This document shows positions 52,057 to 63,474 of a stretch of 64,000 nucleotides of DNA, piece by piece. Source of the DNA: Pseudomonas oryzicola (GTDB lineage: Bacteria; Pseudomonadota; Gammaproteobacteria; Pseudomonadales; Pseudomonadaceae); assembly GCF_014269185.2 (NCBI RefSeq), contig NZ_JABWRZ020000001.1:87001-151000 (forward strand), given 5' to 3'. The translations under genes were made by a program, and so were the position numbers. The notes under the pieces are model-generated. The model made no database searches and was not told where the DNA came from. It was given only the letters and a program-made list of their open reading frames with translations. How positions within the stretch are numbered: the stretch's first letter is position 1; every line of letters begins with the position of its first letter.

Positions 52057-52329
52057 CAGCGCCTGTGAGACCGAGCGCCGCCCACGCGGCGCATCGCGGA
52101 TAAATCCGCTCCCACATTTGTTGCAACGTGGCCATGCCTGTGAGGCCATGGTTGTCAGCCTTGTTGGCATGACGGGATTTTTGGGTGGGCATTGGTGCCG
52201 CCTCGCATGCCTGAGACATGCCCCAAGGCAGGCAACCATGGCCTGACAGGTTCGGCACGTTGCAACAAATGTAGGAGCGGATTTATCCGCGATGCGCCGC
52301 GCGGGCGGCGCTCGATCTCACAGGCGCTG
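52057..52329. repeat. Large inverted repeat with about 97-bp arms
   Basis: The arm 52057-52154 (CAGCGCCTGTGAGACCGAGC to CCATGGTTG) recurs in inverted orientation at 52233-52329 (CAACCATGG to CTCACAGGCGCTG), with about 78 bp between. Each arm contains GCGGATAAATCCGC, itself a short palindrome, and a CATTTGTTGCAACGTG segment. This fills the 326-bp gap between qor and tsaC. It is a REP/BIME-like element and could form a very long hairpin. Confidence 0.85.
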
Positions 52330-52335
52330 CGTCTA

Positions 52336-52893
52336 TCAGCCCGGACGCACAACCTCGCCAGTTGCCAGGTTACGAATCACGCTCGGGTTCTTCCGCCCAC
52401 CCAACGCGCCACCCAGCACCAGGTCCAACTGGCCATGGAAATACTGCTCCACCCGCAACCGGGTCTTCGCCGCCGGACGCCCGCCAGGGTTGCACGAGGT
52501 GGAAATCAGCGGGCCCACCAACGCACATAGTTCACGCACCACCGGATGGTCACTGACCCGCAGCGCCACCGTGTCATGCTGCCCGGTCACCCACTCTGGC
52601 AGCAGGTCCTGGTGCGGCACCAGCCAGGTGTTCGGCCCCGGCCAGGTGCTGCCCATGCGGTCGATCCAGTCTTCCGGGAAATCCTCGAACAAGAAGTCGA
52701 ACTGGCGGATGTTGTCGGCCACCAGGATCAGCCCTTTATCCACAGGCCGCGACTTCAGCGCCAGCAGGCGATATACCGCGTCCTCGTTCCACGGATCGCA
52801 GCCCAGGCCCCAGACCGCTTCCGTCGGGTAGGCGATCACTGCGCCGGCCCGGATCTCACGTGCGGCTTGTTGCACTCGAAAACTGCTCACCAT
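52336..52893 (-). CDS. tsaC: Threonylcarbamoyl-AMP synthase (TsaC/YrdC)
   Basis: 185 residues. Makes threonylcarbamoyl-AMP for the t6A tRNA modification. [34 protein letters not shown] and [14 protein letters not shown] are typical of the short TsaC form. It neighbours dprA on the same strand, a common arrangement. Confidence 0.95.
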   Translation of the reverse strand: MVSSFRVQQAAREIRAGAVIAYPTEAVWGLGCDPWNEDAVYRLLALKSRPVDKGLILVADNIRQFDFLFEDFPEDWIDRMGSTWPGPNTWLVPHQDLLPEWVTGQHDTVALRVSDHPVVRELCALVGPLISTSCNPGGRPAAKTRLRVEQYFHGQLDLVLGGALGGRKNPSVIRNLATGEVVRPG

Positions 52894-52935
52894 TTCTGTC
52901 ACTCCACCTATGAAACTTGCTTGCGAGCAGTGTAC

Positions 52936-54033
52936 TTAGCCCGCGCGGGCAAACCAACGCCCGGCTTCATTGCTGACCCGGCCTTCCAGTTCAAGTTCGG
53001 TTAGCTGCGCCAGCACATCGGCCAGCGGTTGCTCGCTGCAGTGGGCCAGGCTTTCGCTGGTCTGTGGTGCAGCATGCAGTAGGGCGAGCAGTGGATGGCC
53101 AAACTCGTCCACCACCGCTGGCGGCAGATTGTGCCAGCCCTGCAGGCTTTCCAGGATCTGCTCCACACTTTCCACCAATAGTGCGCCGTCACGGATCAAC
53201 TGGTGGCAGCCCTTGGCCCCTGGGTGGTGAATGGATCCCGGTATGGCATACACCTCGCGACCTTGCTCGGCGGCCAAGCGTGCAGTGATCAACGAACCAC
53301 TGGCCAGACCTGCCTCGACCACCAGCACACCCAGCGACAAGCCGCTGATGATGCGATTGCGCCGTGGGAAGTTTCCCGGCAGGGGTCCGGCGTCCAGCGG
53401 GTACTCGGAAACCAACGTGCTGCCATTATCGATCATCGCCTGCGCCAGAGCCTGGTGGCGCTGTGGATAAAGTTTTTGCAACCCCGTGCCCAGCACCCCG
53501 ATCGTGCTGCCTCCAGCCTGCAACGCGGCCCGATGAGCGGCGCCATCTATACCCACGGCCAGCCCGCTGGTAATGGTGAAACCGGCTTGTGCCAAATAAC
53601 GGGAAAACGCACCGGCATTGTCGATTGCCGGCGGTGAAGCACGCCTGCTACCCACAATCGCAAGCTGTGGGCGTTCGAGCAAAGCCGGGTCACCAGCGAC
53701 GAAAAGCAGCGGCGGCGCATCGTCGATCTCGGCCAGTAGCGGCGGGTAGCCAGGGCCGTCCCACATCAGTAAATGCTGGCCCGGGCGCTCTAGCCAGGCC
53801 ATTGCGGCCAATGCGCCTTCGCGTACGTCGGCACTGCGCCTGGCATCGATGGTGGCCTGCGGTATGCCCAATGCACGCCAGGCGCCGGCCGGGGCACACA
53901 GGGCCGACGAGGCACTGCCAAACGCTTCGAGCAAGCTGCGAAAGCGCCGCAGGCCAGTATCAGGTAGGCGGTGCAGGCGCAACCGCGCCTCCAGCTCTGC
54001 AGGTGGAAGAGGCGACGAATGGTAATTTGCCAT
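52936..54033 (-). CDS. dprA: DNA processing protein DprA
   Basis: 365 residues. Loads RecA on incoming single-stranded DNA in natural transformation. The Rossmann domain includes LAIVGSRRASPPAIDNA, SGLAVGIDGAAHRAAL, PRRNRIISGLSLGVLVVEA and GSLITARLAAEQGREVYAIP; a DprA winged helix (VLAQLTELELEGRVSNEAG) ends the protein. The ATG at 54033 is preferred (AAGGA nine bases upstream) over 54042. Confidence 0.94.
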   Translation of the reverse strand: MANYHSSPLPPAELEARLRLHRLPDTGLRRFRSLLEAFGSASSALCAPAGAWRALGIPQATIDARRSADVREGALAAMAWLERPGQHLLMWDGPGYPPLLAEIDDAPPLLFVAGDPALLERPQLAIVGSRRASPPAIDNAGAFSRYLAQAGFTITSGLAVGIDGAAHRAALQAGGSTIGVLGTGLQKLYPQRHQALAQAMIDNGSTLVSEYPLDAGPLPGNFPRRNRIISGLSLGVLVVEAGLASGSLITARLAAEQGREVYAIPGSIHHPGAKGCHQLIRDGALLVESVEQILESLQGWHNLPPAVVDEFGHPLLALLHAAPQTSESLAHCSEQPLADVLAQLTELELEGRVSNEAGRWFARAG

Positions 54034-54103
54034 GGAGATCATCCTTGATCGAAATGGGGCCATCGGCGTGGCACAAGCTGTGGATAACTTTGTTGATAAC
54101 GCT

Positions 54104-54134
54104 TTGACAACCTGTCCATCGAATGGGCTATAAG
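54104..54134 (+). promoter_or_regulatory. Candidate sigma-70 promoter for def
   Basis: TTGACA at 54104-54109 and TATAAG at 54129-54134 are separated by 19 bp, about 105 bp upstream of def. The spacing is longer than ideal. Confidence 0.4.
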
Positions 54135-54240
54135 CTGGCCCTGAAAACCCTAGCCGAGCTTTGCCAGGTGCTGAAATCCCCGTTTCCCTTTATTATGTGT
54201 GCTCAGTTTTCAACCGAACGCACAGTGACTGCCTGACCTT

Positions 54241-54747
54241 ATGGCCATCTTGAACATCCTCGAATTCCCGGACCCGCGCCTGCGCACCATCGCCAAACCG
54301 GTGACGGAGTTCGACGACGCCCTGCGTCAGCTGATCGACGACATGTTTGAAACCATGTACGAAGCCCCCGGCATCGGCCTGGCCGCCACCCAGGTCAACG
54401 TGCACAAGCAGGTCGTGGTCATGGACCTCAGCGAAGACCGCAGCGAGCCGCGCGTCTTCATCAACCCGACTGTCGAAGAGCTGACCCATGACATGGGCCA
54501 GTACCAGGAAGGTTGCCTGTCGGTGCCGGGCTTCTACGAGAATGTCGACCGCCCGTTGCGTGTGCGGGTAAAGGCCCAGGACCGCGACGGCAAGCCGTAC
54601 GAGCTGGAATGCGAAGGCCTGCTGGCGGTGTGCGTGCAGCACGAATTCGATCACCTCAACGGCAAACTGTTCGTCGATTACCTGTCGCAGCTCAAGCGTG
54701 ACCGGATCAAGAAGAAGCTGGAAAAGCAGCACCGCCAGCAAGCCTGA
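54241..54747 (+). CDS. def: Peptide deformylase
   Basis: 168 residues. Removes the N-formyl group from new proteins. The three motifs [17 protein letters not shown] and QHEFDHLNG (metal-binding Cys, His, His and catalytic Glu) are all present. It heads the def-fmt-rsmB-trkA group. Confidence 0.97.
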   Translation: MAILNILEFPDPRLRTIAKPVTEFDDALRQLIDDMFETMYEAPGIGLAATQVNVHKQVVVMDLSEDRSEPRVFINPTVEELTHDMGQYQEGCLSVPGFYENVDRPLRVRVKAQDRDGKPYELECEGLLAVCVQHEFDHLNGKLFVDYLSQLKRDRIKKKLEKQHRQQA

Positions 54748-54761
54748 TCCCTACCTTCCAG

Positions 54762-54792
54762 AAGGCTTGCTCCGGCAAGCCTTTTTCTTTTT
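54762..54792 (+). terminator. Rho-independent terminator or attenuator between def and fmt
   Basis: AAGGCTTGC-TCCG-GCAAGCCTT forms a nine-base-pair stem followed by TTTCTTTTT. It should stop or attenuate transcription from def into fmt. Confidence 0.85.
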
Positions 54793-54806
54793 GAAGCGAG
54801 AACTCC

Positions 54807-55739
54807 ATGCGCATCGTCTTTGCAGGCACTCCAGAGTTTGCCGCCGAACACCTCAAGGCCCTGCTCGACAGCCCGTACGAGATCGTGGCCGTCTACACCC
54901 AGCCCGACCGCCCCGCCGGCCGTGGCCAGAAGCTCATGCCGAGCGCGGTCAAGGCACTGGCTGTTGCCCATGACATTCCGGTGTTCCAGCCGCCGTCGCT
55001 GCGCAACGCCGAAGCCCAGGCCGAACTGGCCGCATTGAAGCCAGACCTGATGGTGGTGGTGGCCTATGGCCTGATCCTGCCGCAGGCAGTGTTGGATATC
55101 CCGCGCCTGGGTTGCATCAACAGCCACGCCTCGCTGCTGCCACGCTGGCGCGGTGCCGCACCGATCCAGCGCGCCGTGGAAGCCGGCGATGCCGAGAGTG
55201 GTGTAACCGTCATGCGCATGGAGGCAGGCCTGGACACCGGCCCGATGCTGCTCAAGGTGGTCACCCCGATCAGTGCCGACGACACCGGGGGCAGCCTGCA
55301 TGACCGCCTCGCCGAAATGGGCCCGCACGCTGTGGTACAGGCAATTGCCGGCCTGGCCGAAGGGTCGCTGCAGGGAGAAGTGCAGGACGATGCCCTGGCC
55401 ACCTATGCGCACAAGCTGAACAAGGACGAAGCCCGTATCGACTGGAGCCGACCTGCCGTCGAGCTGGAGCGCCTGATCCGTGCTTTCAACCCATGGCCGG
55501 TTTGCCACAGCACCCTCGATGGGGAAAGTGTAAAGGTGCTGGCTGCCAGCCTGACCACCGCCCAGGGCGCGCCGGGCGAAATCCTGTCGGCGAGCAAGGA
55601 CGGCCTGGTAGTTGCCTGCGGTGACCAGGCGCTGAGCCTCACCCGCCTGCAACTGCCCGGCGGCAAGGCACTGAACTTCAGCGACCTGTTCAACAGCCGC
55701 CGCGAGAAATTCGCCAGCGGCAAGGTGCTGGGCCTATGA
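54807..55739 (+). CDS. fmt: Methionyl-tRNA formyltransferase
   Basis: 310 residues. Formylates initiator Met-t[43 protein letters not shown] (catalytic Asn and His) and DTGPMLLKV are typical; a C-terminal OB-like domain follows. It overlaps rsmB (ATGA). Confidence 0.97.
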   Translation: MRIVFAGTPEFAAEHLKALLDSPYEIVAVYTQPDRPAGRGQKLMPSAVKALAVAHDIPVFQPPSLRNAEAQAELAALKPDLMVVVAYGLILPQAVLDIPRLGCINSHASLLPRWRGAAPIQRAVEAGDAESGVTVMRMEAGLDTGPMLLKVVTPISADDTGGSLHDRLAEMGPHAVVQAIAGLAEGSLQGEVQDDALATYAHKLNKDEARIDWSRPAVELERLIRAFNPWPVCHSTLDGESVKVLAASLTTAQGAPGEILSASKDGLVVACGDQALSLTRLQLPGGKALNFSDLFNSRREKFASGKVLGL

Positions 55740-57046
55740 ACCCACGCCTCGCCGCCGCCCGCGCCCTGGCCGCTGTACTCAGCGGCAAGGCATCGCTGAA
55801 CAGCTCGCTGCCGGCGCAGCTGGACAAGGTCGACGAACGCGACCGTGGCTTGACCCAGGATCTCGCTTTCGGCACCGCACGCTGGCAGCCGCGCCTCGAC
55901 CTGCTGGCCGCACAATTGCTGCAAAAGCCGTTCAAAGCCGCCGACGCCGATGTCCAGGCGCTGTTGCTGGTCGGCCTGTACCAGCTGTTCTACACCCGTA
56001 TTCCGGAGCACGCCGCCATCGGCGAAACCGTGGGCTGTGCCGACAAGCTGAAGAAACCTTGGGCCAAGGGCCTGCTCAATGCCGTGCTACGTCGCGCCCA
56101 ACGCGAAGGCGAGGCATTGCTTGCGGGCATGGAGCGCGACCCGGTGGTGCGCACCGCCCATCCGCGCTGGCTGCAAAAATCGTTGAAAGCCTTCTGGCCG
56201 GAGCAGTGGGAGGCCATCTGCGCCGCCAACAACGCTCATCCGCCCATGATTCTGCGGGTCAACCGCCGACACCACAGCCGCGACGCCTACCTGGCACTGT
56301 TGGCCGGGGCGGGCGTTGGCGCCAGCGCCTGCCAGTACAGCCGTGACGGCATCGTGCTGGCCGAAGCCTGCGATGTGCGTAACCTGCCGGGCTTTGCCGA
56401 AGGCTGGGTAAGCGTGCAGGACGAAGCCGCACAGCTGTCCGCCGACCTGCTGGAACTGGCCCCAGGCCAGCGCGTGCTGGATGCCTGCTGCGCACCGGGC
56501 GGCAAGACCTGCCACCTGCTGGAGGCCGAAGCCGGCCTGGCCCAGGTGGTGGCCATCGACCTCGAAGCCAAGCGCCTGGCCCGGGTGCGCGAGAACCTCG
56601 ACCGCCTCCAGCTTGACGCCGAGCTGATCGCCTGCGACGCCCGCGACACCGCCAGCTGGTGGGATGGCAAGCCGTTCCAGCGCATCCTGCTCGATGCGCC
56701 GTGCTCGGCCACCGGCGTGATCCGCCGTCACCCGGACATCAAGCTGACCCGCCAGGCCGACGACATCCCCGCCTTGGCCACGCTGCAAGGCGAGCTGCTC
56801 GATGCCCTTTGGCCGACCCTGGAGGTTGGCGGCATGCTGCTGTACGCCACCTGCTCCAGCCTGCCGACCGAGAACACCGAAGTGATCGACGCCTTCCTCG
56901 CCCGCACCCCTGGCGCCCGGGAGCTGGACCTGGCCACCGAGGCCGGCCTGCGTCAGCCCCATGGCCGCCAGCTGCTGGCCCAGGAGGGCGGCCACGATGG
57001 CTTCTACTATGCCAAGCTGATAAAGATCGCCGCTTCGCGCGGATAA
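55736..57046 (+). CDS. rsmB: 16S rRNA m5C967 methyltransferase
   Basis: 436 residues. An N-terminal NusB-like domain ([20 protein letters not shown]) is followed by the SAM-dependent methyltransferase domain with [32 protein letters not shown] and [15 protein letters not shown], containing the two catalytic Cys residues. Confidence 0.97.
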   Translation: MNPRLAAARALAAVLSGKASLNSSLPAQLDKVDERDRGLTQDLAFGTARWQPRLDLLAAQLLQKPFKAADADVQALLLVGLYQLFYTRIPEHAAIGETVGCADKLKKPWAKGLLNAVLRRAQREGEALLAGMERDPVVRTAHPRWLQKSLKAFWPEQWEAICAANNAHPPMILRVNRRHHSRDAYLALLAGAGVGASACQYSRDGIVLAEACDVRNLPGFAEGWVSVQDEAAQLSADLLELAPGQRVLDACCAPGGKTCHLLEAEAGLAQVVAIDLEAKRLARVRENLDRLQLDAELIACDARDTASWWDGKPFQRILLDAPCSATGVIRRHPDIKLTRQADDIPALATLQGELLDALWPTLEVGGMLLYATCSSLPTENTEVIDAFLARTPGARELDLATEAGLRQPHGRQLLAQEGGHDGFYYAKLIKIAASRG

Positions 57047-57069
57047 GAACACAAGGTAGGGAGTAGCGG

Positions 57070-58443
57070 ATGAAGATCATCATCCTCGGGGCAGGTCAGG
57101 TAGGCGGAACGCTGGCAGAGCACCTGGCGAGCGAAGCCAATGACATTACCGTGGTCGATACCGACGGTGACCGCCTGCGCGACCTGGGCGACCGCCTGGA
57201 TATCCGCACTGTGCAGGGCCGCGGCTCGCTACCCACGGTGCTACGCCAGGCCGGTGCCGACGATGCCGACATGCTGGTGGCAGTGACCAACAGCGACGAA
57301 ACCAACATGGTCGCCTGCCAGGTGGCCTATTCACTGTTCCACACCCCGACCAAGATCGCCCGGGTGCGCGAATCGGCCTACCTCACCCGCGAAGAGCTGT
57401 TCGACAACGACCATATTCCGGTCGACGTGCTGATCAGCCCGGAACAGGTGGTGACCAACTACATCAAGCGCCTGATCGAACAACCCGGCTCGCTGCAGGT
57501 GATCGACTTTGCCGAAGGCAAGGCCCAGCTGGTGGCGGTGAAGGCCTACTATGGCGGCCCGCTGGTTGGCCAACAACTGCGCCAGATCCGTGCCCACATG
57601 CCGAATGTCGACACCCGCGTGGCGGCCATCTTCCGCCGCGATCGCCCCATCACGCCACGGGGTGACACGGTGATCGAAGCCGACGACGAAGTGTTCTTCA
57701 TCGCCGCGAAGAAGGACATCCGCGCAGTAATGGGCGAGCTGCGCCGCATCGACGAGACCAACAAGCGCGTGGTCATCGCCGGTGGCGGGCAGATTGGCGA
57801 GCGCCTGGCCGAGGCCATCGAAAGCCGTTATCAGGTAAAGATCATCGAGATGAGCCCGGCCCGTTGCCGGTACCTTTCCGACACCCTGGAAAGCACTGTG
57901 GTGCTGCAGGGCAGTGCCTCGGACAAGGACCTCATGCTCGAGGAAAACATCGCCGACGCCGACATCTTCCTGGCCCTGACCAACGATGACGAAGCCAACA
58001 TCATGTCGTCGCTGCTGGCCAAGCGCCTGGGTGCGCGCAAGGTGATGACCATCATCAACAACCCGGCCTATGTCGACCTGGTGCAGGGCGGCGAGATCGA
58101 CATCGCCATCAGCCCGCAGCTGGCCACCATCGGCACCCTGCTGGCGCATGTGCGCCGGGGCGACATCGTCAGCGTGCACTCGCTGCGCCGCGGTGCGGCC
58201 GAGGCCATCGAGGCGGTCGCGCACGGGGATTCGAAGTCGAGCAAGGTGGTCGGCAAGGCCATCGAAGACATCACCCTGCCGCCGGGCACCACCATCGGCG
58301 CGATCATTCGCGACGAAGAGGTGATCATCGCCCACGACGACACGCGAATCGAATCGGGCGACCATGTGATCCTGTTCGTTGTGGATAAAAAGCATATCCG
58401 GGATGTGGAGAAGCTGTTCCACGTCGGCTTGAGTTTCTTCTAG
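57070..58443 (+). CDS. trkA: TrkA potassium uptake regulatory protein
   Basis: 457 residues with two RCK halves, each with a Rossmann NAD-binding loop ([16 protein letters not shown] and [16 protein letters not shown]) and a TrkA-C domain. It is the cytoplasmic gate of the Trk potassium channel. Close behind rsmB. Confidence 0.96.
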   Translation: MKIIILGAGQVGGTLAEHLASEANDITVVDTDGDRLRDLGDRLDIRTVQGRGSLPTVLRQAGADDADMLVAVTNSDETNMVACQVAYSLFHTPTKIARVRESAYLTREELFDNDHIPVDVLISPEQVVTNYIKRLIEQPGSLQVIDFAEGKAQLVAVKAYYGGPLVGQQLRQIRAHMPNVDTRVAAIFRRDRPITPRGDTVIEADDEVFFIAAKKDIRAVMGELRRIDETNKRVVIAGGGQIGERLAEAIESRYQVKIIEMSPARCRYLSDTLESTVVLQGSASDKDLMLEENIADADIFLALTNDDEANIMSSLLAKRLGARKVMTIINNPAYVDLVQGGEIDIAISPQLATIGTLLAHVRRGDIVSVHSLRRGAAEAIEAVAHGDSKSSKVVGKAIEDITLPPGTTIGAIIRDEEVIIAHDDTRIESGDHVILFVVDKKHIRDVEKLFHVGLSFF

Positions 58444-58454
58444 GAAAACAGGGC

Positions 58455-58769
58455 ATGCGCGAATCGCTGGAGAAGATGCTGGCCAAGGGTGTGGATAACC
58501 CGTTGCTGAGGTTTGGCCTGGGCAAGGCTTGGCTGGACGAAGGCAATGGCGCTGAAGCGGCCGTGCACCTGGCGCGGTGCGTGGAGCTGGACCCGAAATA
58601 TTCGGCGGCGTGGAAGCTGTTGGGCAAGGCGTACCAGTTGCAGGGTGACCTGGCGGCGGCGCGCAAGGCCTGGGAAGAAGGGATCGTGGCGGCGCAGGCG
58701 CATGGCGACAAGCAGGCCGAGAAAGAGATGGCCGTGTTCCTGAAGAAGCTCAACAAGACATCAGGCTAA
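58455..58769 (+). CDS. Small tetratricopeptide-repeat protein
   Basis: 104 residues; two TPR units (NPLLRFGLGKAWLDEGNGAE and KYSAAWKLLGKAYQLQGDLA). It begins 12 bp after trkA and may be co-transcribed. Its partner is unknown. Confidence 0.85.
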   Translation: MRESLEKMLAKGVDNPLLRFGLGKAWLDEGNGAEAAVHLARCVELDPKYSAAWKLLGKAYQLQGDLAAARKAWEEGIVAAQAHGDKQAEKEMAVFLKKLNKTSG

Positions 58770-58772
58770 CGC

Positions 58773-58856
58773 GGTCCCTGTGGGAGCGGGTTCACCCGCG
58801 AATGCGATGTTGGGCTCACCGACGCATTCGCGGGTAAACCCGCTCCCACAGGGTCC
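58773..58856. repeat. REP doublet (REPIN)
   Basis: The arm 58773-58806 (GGTCCCTGTGGGAGCGGGTT, then CACCCGCGAATGCG) is repeated inverted at 58823-58856 (CGCATTCGCGGGTAAACCCG, then CTCCCACAGGGTCC), nearly perfectly, with 16 bp between. It lies between the ends of convergent genes. Confidence 0.9.
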
Positions 58857-58908
58857 CTGCTACAGCAGGCAGAAGTGCATTCAGCCTGCTGGAAGAGCAG
58901 TGGATAAC

Positions 58909-59796
58909 TCAGTACCAGCGCGCTTCGCCCGCCGGGCGTTTCTTGAAGCGCTTCATGCTCCACATGTACTGGCTCGGGTACTCGCGCACGTAACGCTCGA
59001 CCACCTTGCTCATCGCCGCCGCCGACACTGTCACATCGGTGCTGTACATCTCCTCCGGCGCCGCTTCGAGGAACACCTTGAAGCCCGAACCATCCGGCAA
59101 CCGCAGCGCATGCAGGAACACGCCCACCGCCTTGCCACCGGCCAGCATGTTCGGCACGAACTTGCTGGTCAGCGCCTGGGTGCCGAGGAACGGCACGAAC
59201 ACGCCTGCCGACTCCGCCGGTTCCGGGTCGGCAGGAATGCCCACCTGGCCGCCACGGCGTACTTCCTTGATCACACTGAGGATGCCTTCCTTGGTCGAAG
59301 GCGCCACCCGGTTGCCCATCTGCACCCGCTGCTCGCGCAGCAGGTCATCCACGGCCTTGAGCTTCGGCGGGCGGTAGAAGATGATCGGTTTGCACTGGTT
59401 GCAATAGAAGTGATTCAGCACTTCCCAGTTGCCCAGGTGGCTGGTGATGCCGACCACGCCCTTGCCTGAGGCCAGGGCCTGCTCCAGTACTTCCAGGCCA
59501 TGCACTTCCTTGACCAGCGCCAGCGAGCGTTGCGGCGGCCAGATCCAGGCACAGGCACTTTCGACGAAGGATTTGCCGATATCTTTCAGCGCACGGCCGA
59601 CCAGTTGCTCACGCTCGGTCGGATCCATCTCCGGGAAACACTTGGCCAGGTTGATGCGCACGACATTGCGCGAGCCATTGGGGATTTTCCACATCAGCCA
59701 ACCGATACCCGCGCCGACGCGCTGCACAGCGCCCCAGGGCAGCTTGGCAAACAAGCGCAGCACCCCGACCATCAGGGCGCCCTTGAACTTTTCCAC
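58909..59796 (-). CDS. lpxL: Lipid A biosynthesis acyltransferase (LpxL/HtrB-type)
   Basis: 295 residues. Adds a secondary acyl chain to lipid A at the inner membrane. An N-terminal membrane-associated helix is followed by GVVGITSHLGNWEVLNHFYC, with the His-x4-Asp-type site as HLGNWE, and by VGIPADPEPAESAGVFVPFL. The start is a GTG at 59796 with TAAGGA upstream. Several acyltransferase paralogues exist in Pseudomonas, so the symbol is tentative. Confidence 0.85.
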   Translation of the reverse strand: MEKFKGALMVGVLRLFAKLPWGAVQRVGAGIGWLMWKIPNGSRNVVRINLAKCFPEMDPTEREQLVGRALKDIGKSFVESACAWIWPPQRSLALVKEVHGLEVLEQALASGKGVVGITSHLGNWEVLNHFYCNQCKPIIFYRPPKLKAVDDLLREQRVQMGNRVAPSTKEGILSVIKEVRRGGQVGIPADPEPAESAGVFVPFLGTQALTSKFVPNMLAGGKAVGVFLHALRLPDGSGFKVFLEAAPEEMYSTDVTVSAAAMSKVVERYVREYPSQYMWSMKRFKKRPAGEARWY

Positions 59797-59837
59797 AGGC
59801 GAATTCCTTATTTCAGCAAGGTGCGCATTGTAACCCC

Positions 59838-60389
59838 TCAGCGCAACAACGCGGCGTAGCGATCGCAATCGGTGGTGTGGTCCATGACCATGCCGGTGGC
59901 CTGCATGAAGGCATAGCAGATGGTCGGGCCGACGAAGGTGAAGCCGGCCTTCTGCAGAGCCTTGCTCATGGCCTTGGCCTCCTCGGTCACCGCTGGCACC
60001 TCGCTGCGGCCTTTGAAATGGTTGATCTTAGGTTCCCCGCCGACGAACGACCAGAGCCATCGTGCAGGGTTATCCACAGCCAGCCAGGCCTGGGCATTGC
60101 GCCGGGCGGCCTTGAGCTTGAGGCGGTTGCGGATGATGCCGGCATCCAGCATCAGCGCTTCGATCCGCTCATCGCTCATGGCCGCCAGTTGCACGGGATC
60201 GAAGCCATGCAGCACCTCGCGATAACGTTCGCGTTTGCGCAAAACGGTGATCCAGGAAAGCCCGGCCTGGAACCCTTCGAGCAAAAGCATCTCGAACAGC
60301 AACGCCGGGTCACGCTGGGGCGTTCCCCACTCCTGGTCATGGTAGGCCTGGTACAACGGATCGTCGGTACACCAAAAGCAGCGTGGCAT
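59838..60389 (-). CDS. tag: 3-methyladenine DNA glycosylase I
   Basis: 183 residues. Removes 3-methyladenine from alkylated DNA. CFWCTDDPLYQAYHDQEWG, LEGFQAGLSWITVLRKRERY and GPTICYAFMQATGMVMDHTT include the zinc-binding Cys and His residues of Tag. It is divergent from glyQ. Confidence 0.95.
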   Translation of the reverse strand: MPRCFWCTDDPLYQAYHDQEWGTPQRDPALLFEMLLLEGFQAGLSWITVLRKRERYREVLHGFDPVQLAAMSDERIEALMLDAGIIRNRLKLKAARRNAQAWLAVDNPARWLWSFVGGEPKINHFKGRSEVPAVTEEAKAMSKALQKAGFTFVGPTICYAFMQATGMVMDHTTDCDRYAALLR

Positions 60390-60472
60390 AAGGCTCCAAT
60401 GAGTAGAGGGCGAGGCGAATCAGGTTATACTCCCGCTCTTTACATCCGCATCCCCAGATACAGGTGAATTTC

Positions 60473-61420
60473 GTGAGCCAGCCTACGCCAGCCGTGCGTA
60501 CCTTCCAAGACCTGATCCTCGCCCTGCAGAACTACTGGGCCGAGCAAGGTTGTGTGGTGCTTCAGCCCTACGATATGGAAGTAGGCGCCGGCACATTCCA
60601 CACCGCCACATTCCTGCGCGCCGTGGGTCCAGAAACCTGGAACGCTGCATATGTGCAGCCTAGCCGTCGCCCTGCCGACGGGCGGTATGGCGAAAACCCC
60701 AACCGTCTGCAGCACTACTACCAGTTCCAGGTAGTACTGAAGCCGAACCCGGCCAACTTCCAGGAGCTGTACCTCGGCTCGCTGAAAGCCATTGGCCTGG
60801 ACCCGCTGGTGCACGACATTCGCTTCGTCGAAGACAACTGGGAATCGCCGACCCTGGGCGCCTGGGGCCTGGGCTGGGAAATCTGGCTCAATGGCATGGA
60901 AGTCACCCAGTTCACCTACTTCCAGCAGGTGGGCGGCATCGAGTGCTATCCGGTCACCGGTGAAATCACCTACGGCCTGGAACGCCTGGCCATGTACATC
61001 CAGGGCGTCGACTCGGTGTACGACCTGGTGTGGGCCGACGGCCCGTTCGGCAAGGTCACCTATGGCGATGTGTTCCACCAGAACGAAGTGGAGCAGTCGA
61101 CCTACAACTTCGAACACGCCAATGTCGAAAAGCTGTTCGAGCTGTTCGATTTCTACGAAAGCGAAGCCAACCGCCTGATCAAGCTGGAGCTGCCGCTGCC
61201 GACCTATGAAATGGTCCTGAAGGCCTCGCACACCTTCAACCTGCTGGACGCCCGCCGCGCCATCTCGGTAACCGAGCGCCAGCGCTATATCCTGCGTGTA
61301 CGTACCCTGGCCCGGGACGTGGCGCAAAGCTATCTGCAAGCCCGTGCACGCCTGGGCTTCCCGATGGCTACCCCCGAACTGCGTGACGAAGTGTTGGCTA
61401 AGCTGGAGGCTGCACAATGA
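60473..61420 (+). CDS. glyQ: Glycyl-tRNA synthetase alpha chain
   Basis: 315 residues from a GTG at 60473 with AGGTG upstream, giving [18 protein letters not shown]. The catalytic-chain motifs [38 protein letters not shown] and [13 protein letters not shown] are present. It overlaps glyS (ATGA). Confidence 0.96.
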   Translation: MSQPTPAVRTFQDLILALQNYWAEQGCVVLQPYDMEVGAGTFHTATFLRAVGPETWNAAYVQPSRRPADGRYGENPNRLQHYYQFQVVLKPNPANFQELYLGSLKAIGLDPLVHDIRFVEDNWESPTLGAWGLGWEIWLNGMEVTQFTYFQQVGGIECYPVTGEITYGLERLAMYIQGVDSVYDLVWADGPFGKVTYGDVFHQNEVEQSTYNFEHANVEKLFELFDFYESEANRLIKLELPLPTYEMVLKASHTFNLLDARRAISVTERQRYILRVRTLARDVAQSYLQARARLGFPMATPELRDEVLAKLEAAQ

Positions 61421-63471
61421 GTGCTCAAGATTTCCTGGTTGAACTGGGCACCGAAGAGCTGCCACCGAAGGCCCTCGCCAGCCTCGGCGAAGCCTTCCTG
61501 GCCGGCATCGAGAAAGGCCTGCAGGCCGCCGGCCTGAACTACACCGGCAAGCAGGTCTATGCTGCGCCGCGTCGCCTGGCCGTGCTGATCCGTCAGCTGG
61601 ACGTGCAGCAGCCTGACCGCAGCATCAACATCGACGGCCCACCCCTGCAGGCAGCGTTCAATGCCGAAGGCGAGCCGACCCAGGCGGCCTTGGGCTTTGC
61701 CAAGAAGTGCGGTGTGGAACTGGCCGAAATCGACCAGAGCGGCCCCAAGCTGCGCTTCTCCCAGCACATTCCAGGCAAGGCCACTGCCGGCCTGCTGCCG
61801 ACCATCGTCGAAGATTCGCTGAACGACCTGCCGATTCCCAAGCGCATGCGCTGGGCGGCCAGCCGTGAAGAGTTCGTGCGCCCGACCCAGTGGCTGGTCA
61901 TGCTGCTGGGCGACCAGGTGGTCGACTGCACCATCCTGTCGCAGAAGGCTGGCCGCGAATCCCGTGGCCACCGCTTCCACCACCCGGAAAATGTGCTCAT
62001 CACCACCCCGGCCAACTACGTCGAAGACCTGCGCAAAGCCTACGTGCTGGCCGACTTCGCCGAGCGTCGCGAGCTGATCAGCAAGCGTACCGCCGAGCTG
62101 GCCATGCAGCAGGAAGGTACCGCCATCGTGCCACCGGCGCTGCTGGACGAAGTGACCGCCCTGGTGGAGTGGCCAGTACCGCTGGTGTGCTCGTTCGAGG
62201 AGCGTTTCCTCGAAGTGCCGCAAGAAGCCCTGATCACCACCATGCAGGACAACCAGAAGTACTTCTGCCTGCTGGACAGCGAAGGCAAGCTGCTGCCGCG
62301 CTTCATCACCGTGGCCAACGTCGAGAGCCGTGATCCGAAGCAGATCGTGCAGGGTAACGAGAAAGTCGTGCGCCCACGCCTGACCGACGCCGAGTTCTTC
62401 TTCAAGCAGGACAAGAAGCAGCCGCTGGAAACCTTCAATGAGCGTCTGAAGAACGTGGTCTTCCAGGCTCAGCTGGGTACCGTGTACGACAAGGCCGAGC
62501 GCGTTTCCAGGCTGGCCGCCTTCATCGCCCCGCTGATCGGCGGCGACGCCCAGCGCGCCGGCCGCGCCGGCCTGCTGTCGAAGTGCGACCTGGCCACCGA
62601 GATGGTCGGCGAATTCCCTGAGATGCAGGGTGTCGCCGGTTACTACTACGCGCTCAACGACGGTGAGCCGGAAGACGTCGCCCTGGCCCTGAACGAGCAG
62701 TACATGCCGCGCGGTGCTGGCGCGGAGCTGCCGCAGACCCTCACCGGTGCTGCCGTAGCCATCGCCGACAAGCTCGATACCCTGGTTGGTATCTTCGGTA
62801 TCGGCATGCTGCCCACCGGCAGCAAGGACCCGTATGCCCTGCGTCGGGCCGCCCTGGGCGTGCTGCGCATCCTGATCGAAAAGCAGCTGGACCTGGACCT
62901 GACCGCAGCGGTCGACTTCGCGGTCAAGCAGTACGGCGCCAAGGTGAAGGCCGCCGGCCTGGCCGAACAGGTACTGGAGTTCATCTTCGACCGCCTGCGT
63001 GCCCGCTACGAAGACGAAGGCATCGACGTTGCCACCTACCTGTCGGTACGAGCCCTGCAGCCACGCTCGGCGCTTGACTTCGACCAGCGCGTGCAGGCCG
63101 TGCAGGCGTTCCGCAAGCTGCCGGAGGCCGAGGCTCTGGCTGCAGTGAACAAGCGCGTTTCCAACCTGCTGAGCAAGGCCGAAGGCGCCATCGCCGACCA
63201 GGTCGAGCCGAAGTACTTCGACAACGCCAACGAGTTCTCCCTGTACTCGGCCATCCAGCAGGCCGACCAGGCGGTGCAACCGATGGCTGCTGCACGCCAG
63301 TACAGCGAATCGCTGGCTCGCCTGGCAGCCCTGCGTGATCCGGTCGACGCCTTCTTCGAGGCGGTGATGGTCAACGCCGAGGACGCCAAGGTACGCGCCA
63401 ACCGTTATGCCCTGCTCAGCCGTCTGCGCGGCCTGTTCCTGGGTGTAGCCGACATTTCGCTGCTGGGGTAA
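61417..63471 (+). CDS. glyS: Glycyl-tRNA synthetase beta chain
   Basis: 684 residues, the tRNA-binding chain of the bacterial alpha2-beta2 enzyme. [20 protein letters not shown] at the N-terminus and [20 protein letters not shown] with [20 protein letters not shown] are typical. Overlaps glyQ and is four bases before gmhB. Confidence 0.96.
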   Translation: MSAQDFLVELGTEELPPKALASLGEAFLAGIEKGLQAAGLNYTGKQVYAAPRRLAVLIRQLDVQQPDRSINIDGPPLQAAFNAEGEPTQAALGFAKKCGVELAEIDQSGPKLRFSQHIPGKATAGLLPTIVEDSLNDLPIPKRMRWAASREEFVRPTQWLVMLLGDQVVDCTILSQKAGRESRGHRFHHPENVLITTPANYVEDLRKAYVLADFAERRELISKRTAELAMQQEGTAIVPPALLDEVTALVEWPVPLVCSFEERFLEVPQEALITTMQDNQKYFCLLDSEGKLLPRFITVANVESRDPKQIVQGNEKVVRPRLTDAEFFFKQDKKQPLETFNERLKNVVFQAQLGTVYDKAERVSRLAAFIAPLIGGDAQRAGRAGLLSKCDLATEMVGEFPEMQGVAGYYYALNDGEPEDVALALNEQYMPRGAGAELPQTLTGAAVAIADKLDTLVGIFGIGMLPTGSKDPYALRRAALGVLRILIEKQLDLDLTAAVDFAVKQYGAKVKAAGLAEQVLEFIFDRLRARYEDEGIDVATYLSVRALQPRSALDFDQRVQAVQAFRKLPEAEALAAVNKRVSNLLSKAEGAIADQVEPKYFDNANEFSLYSAIQQADQAVQPMAAARQYSESLARLAALRDPVDAFFEAVMVNAEDAKVRANRYALLSRLRGLFLGVADISLLG

Positions 63472-63474
63472 GCC

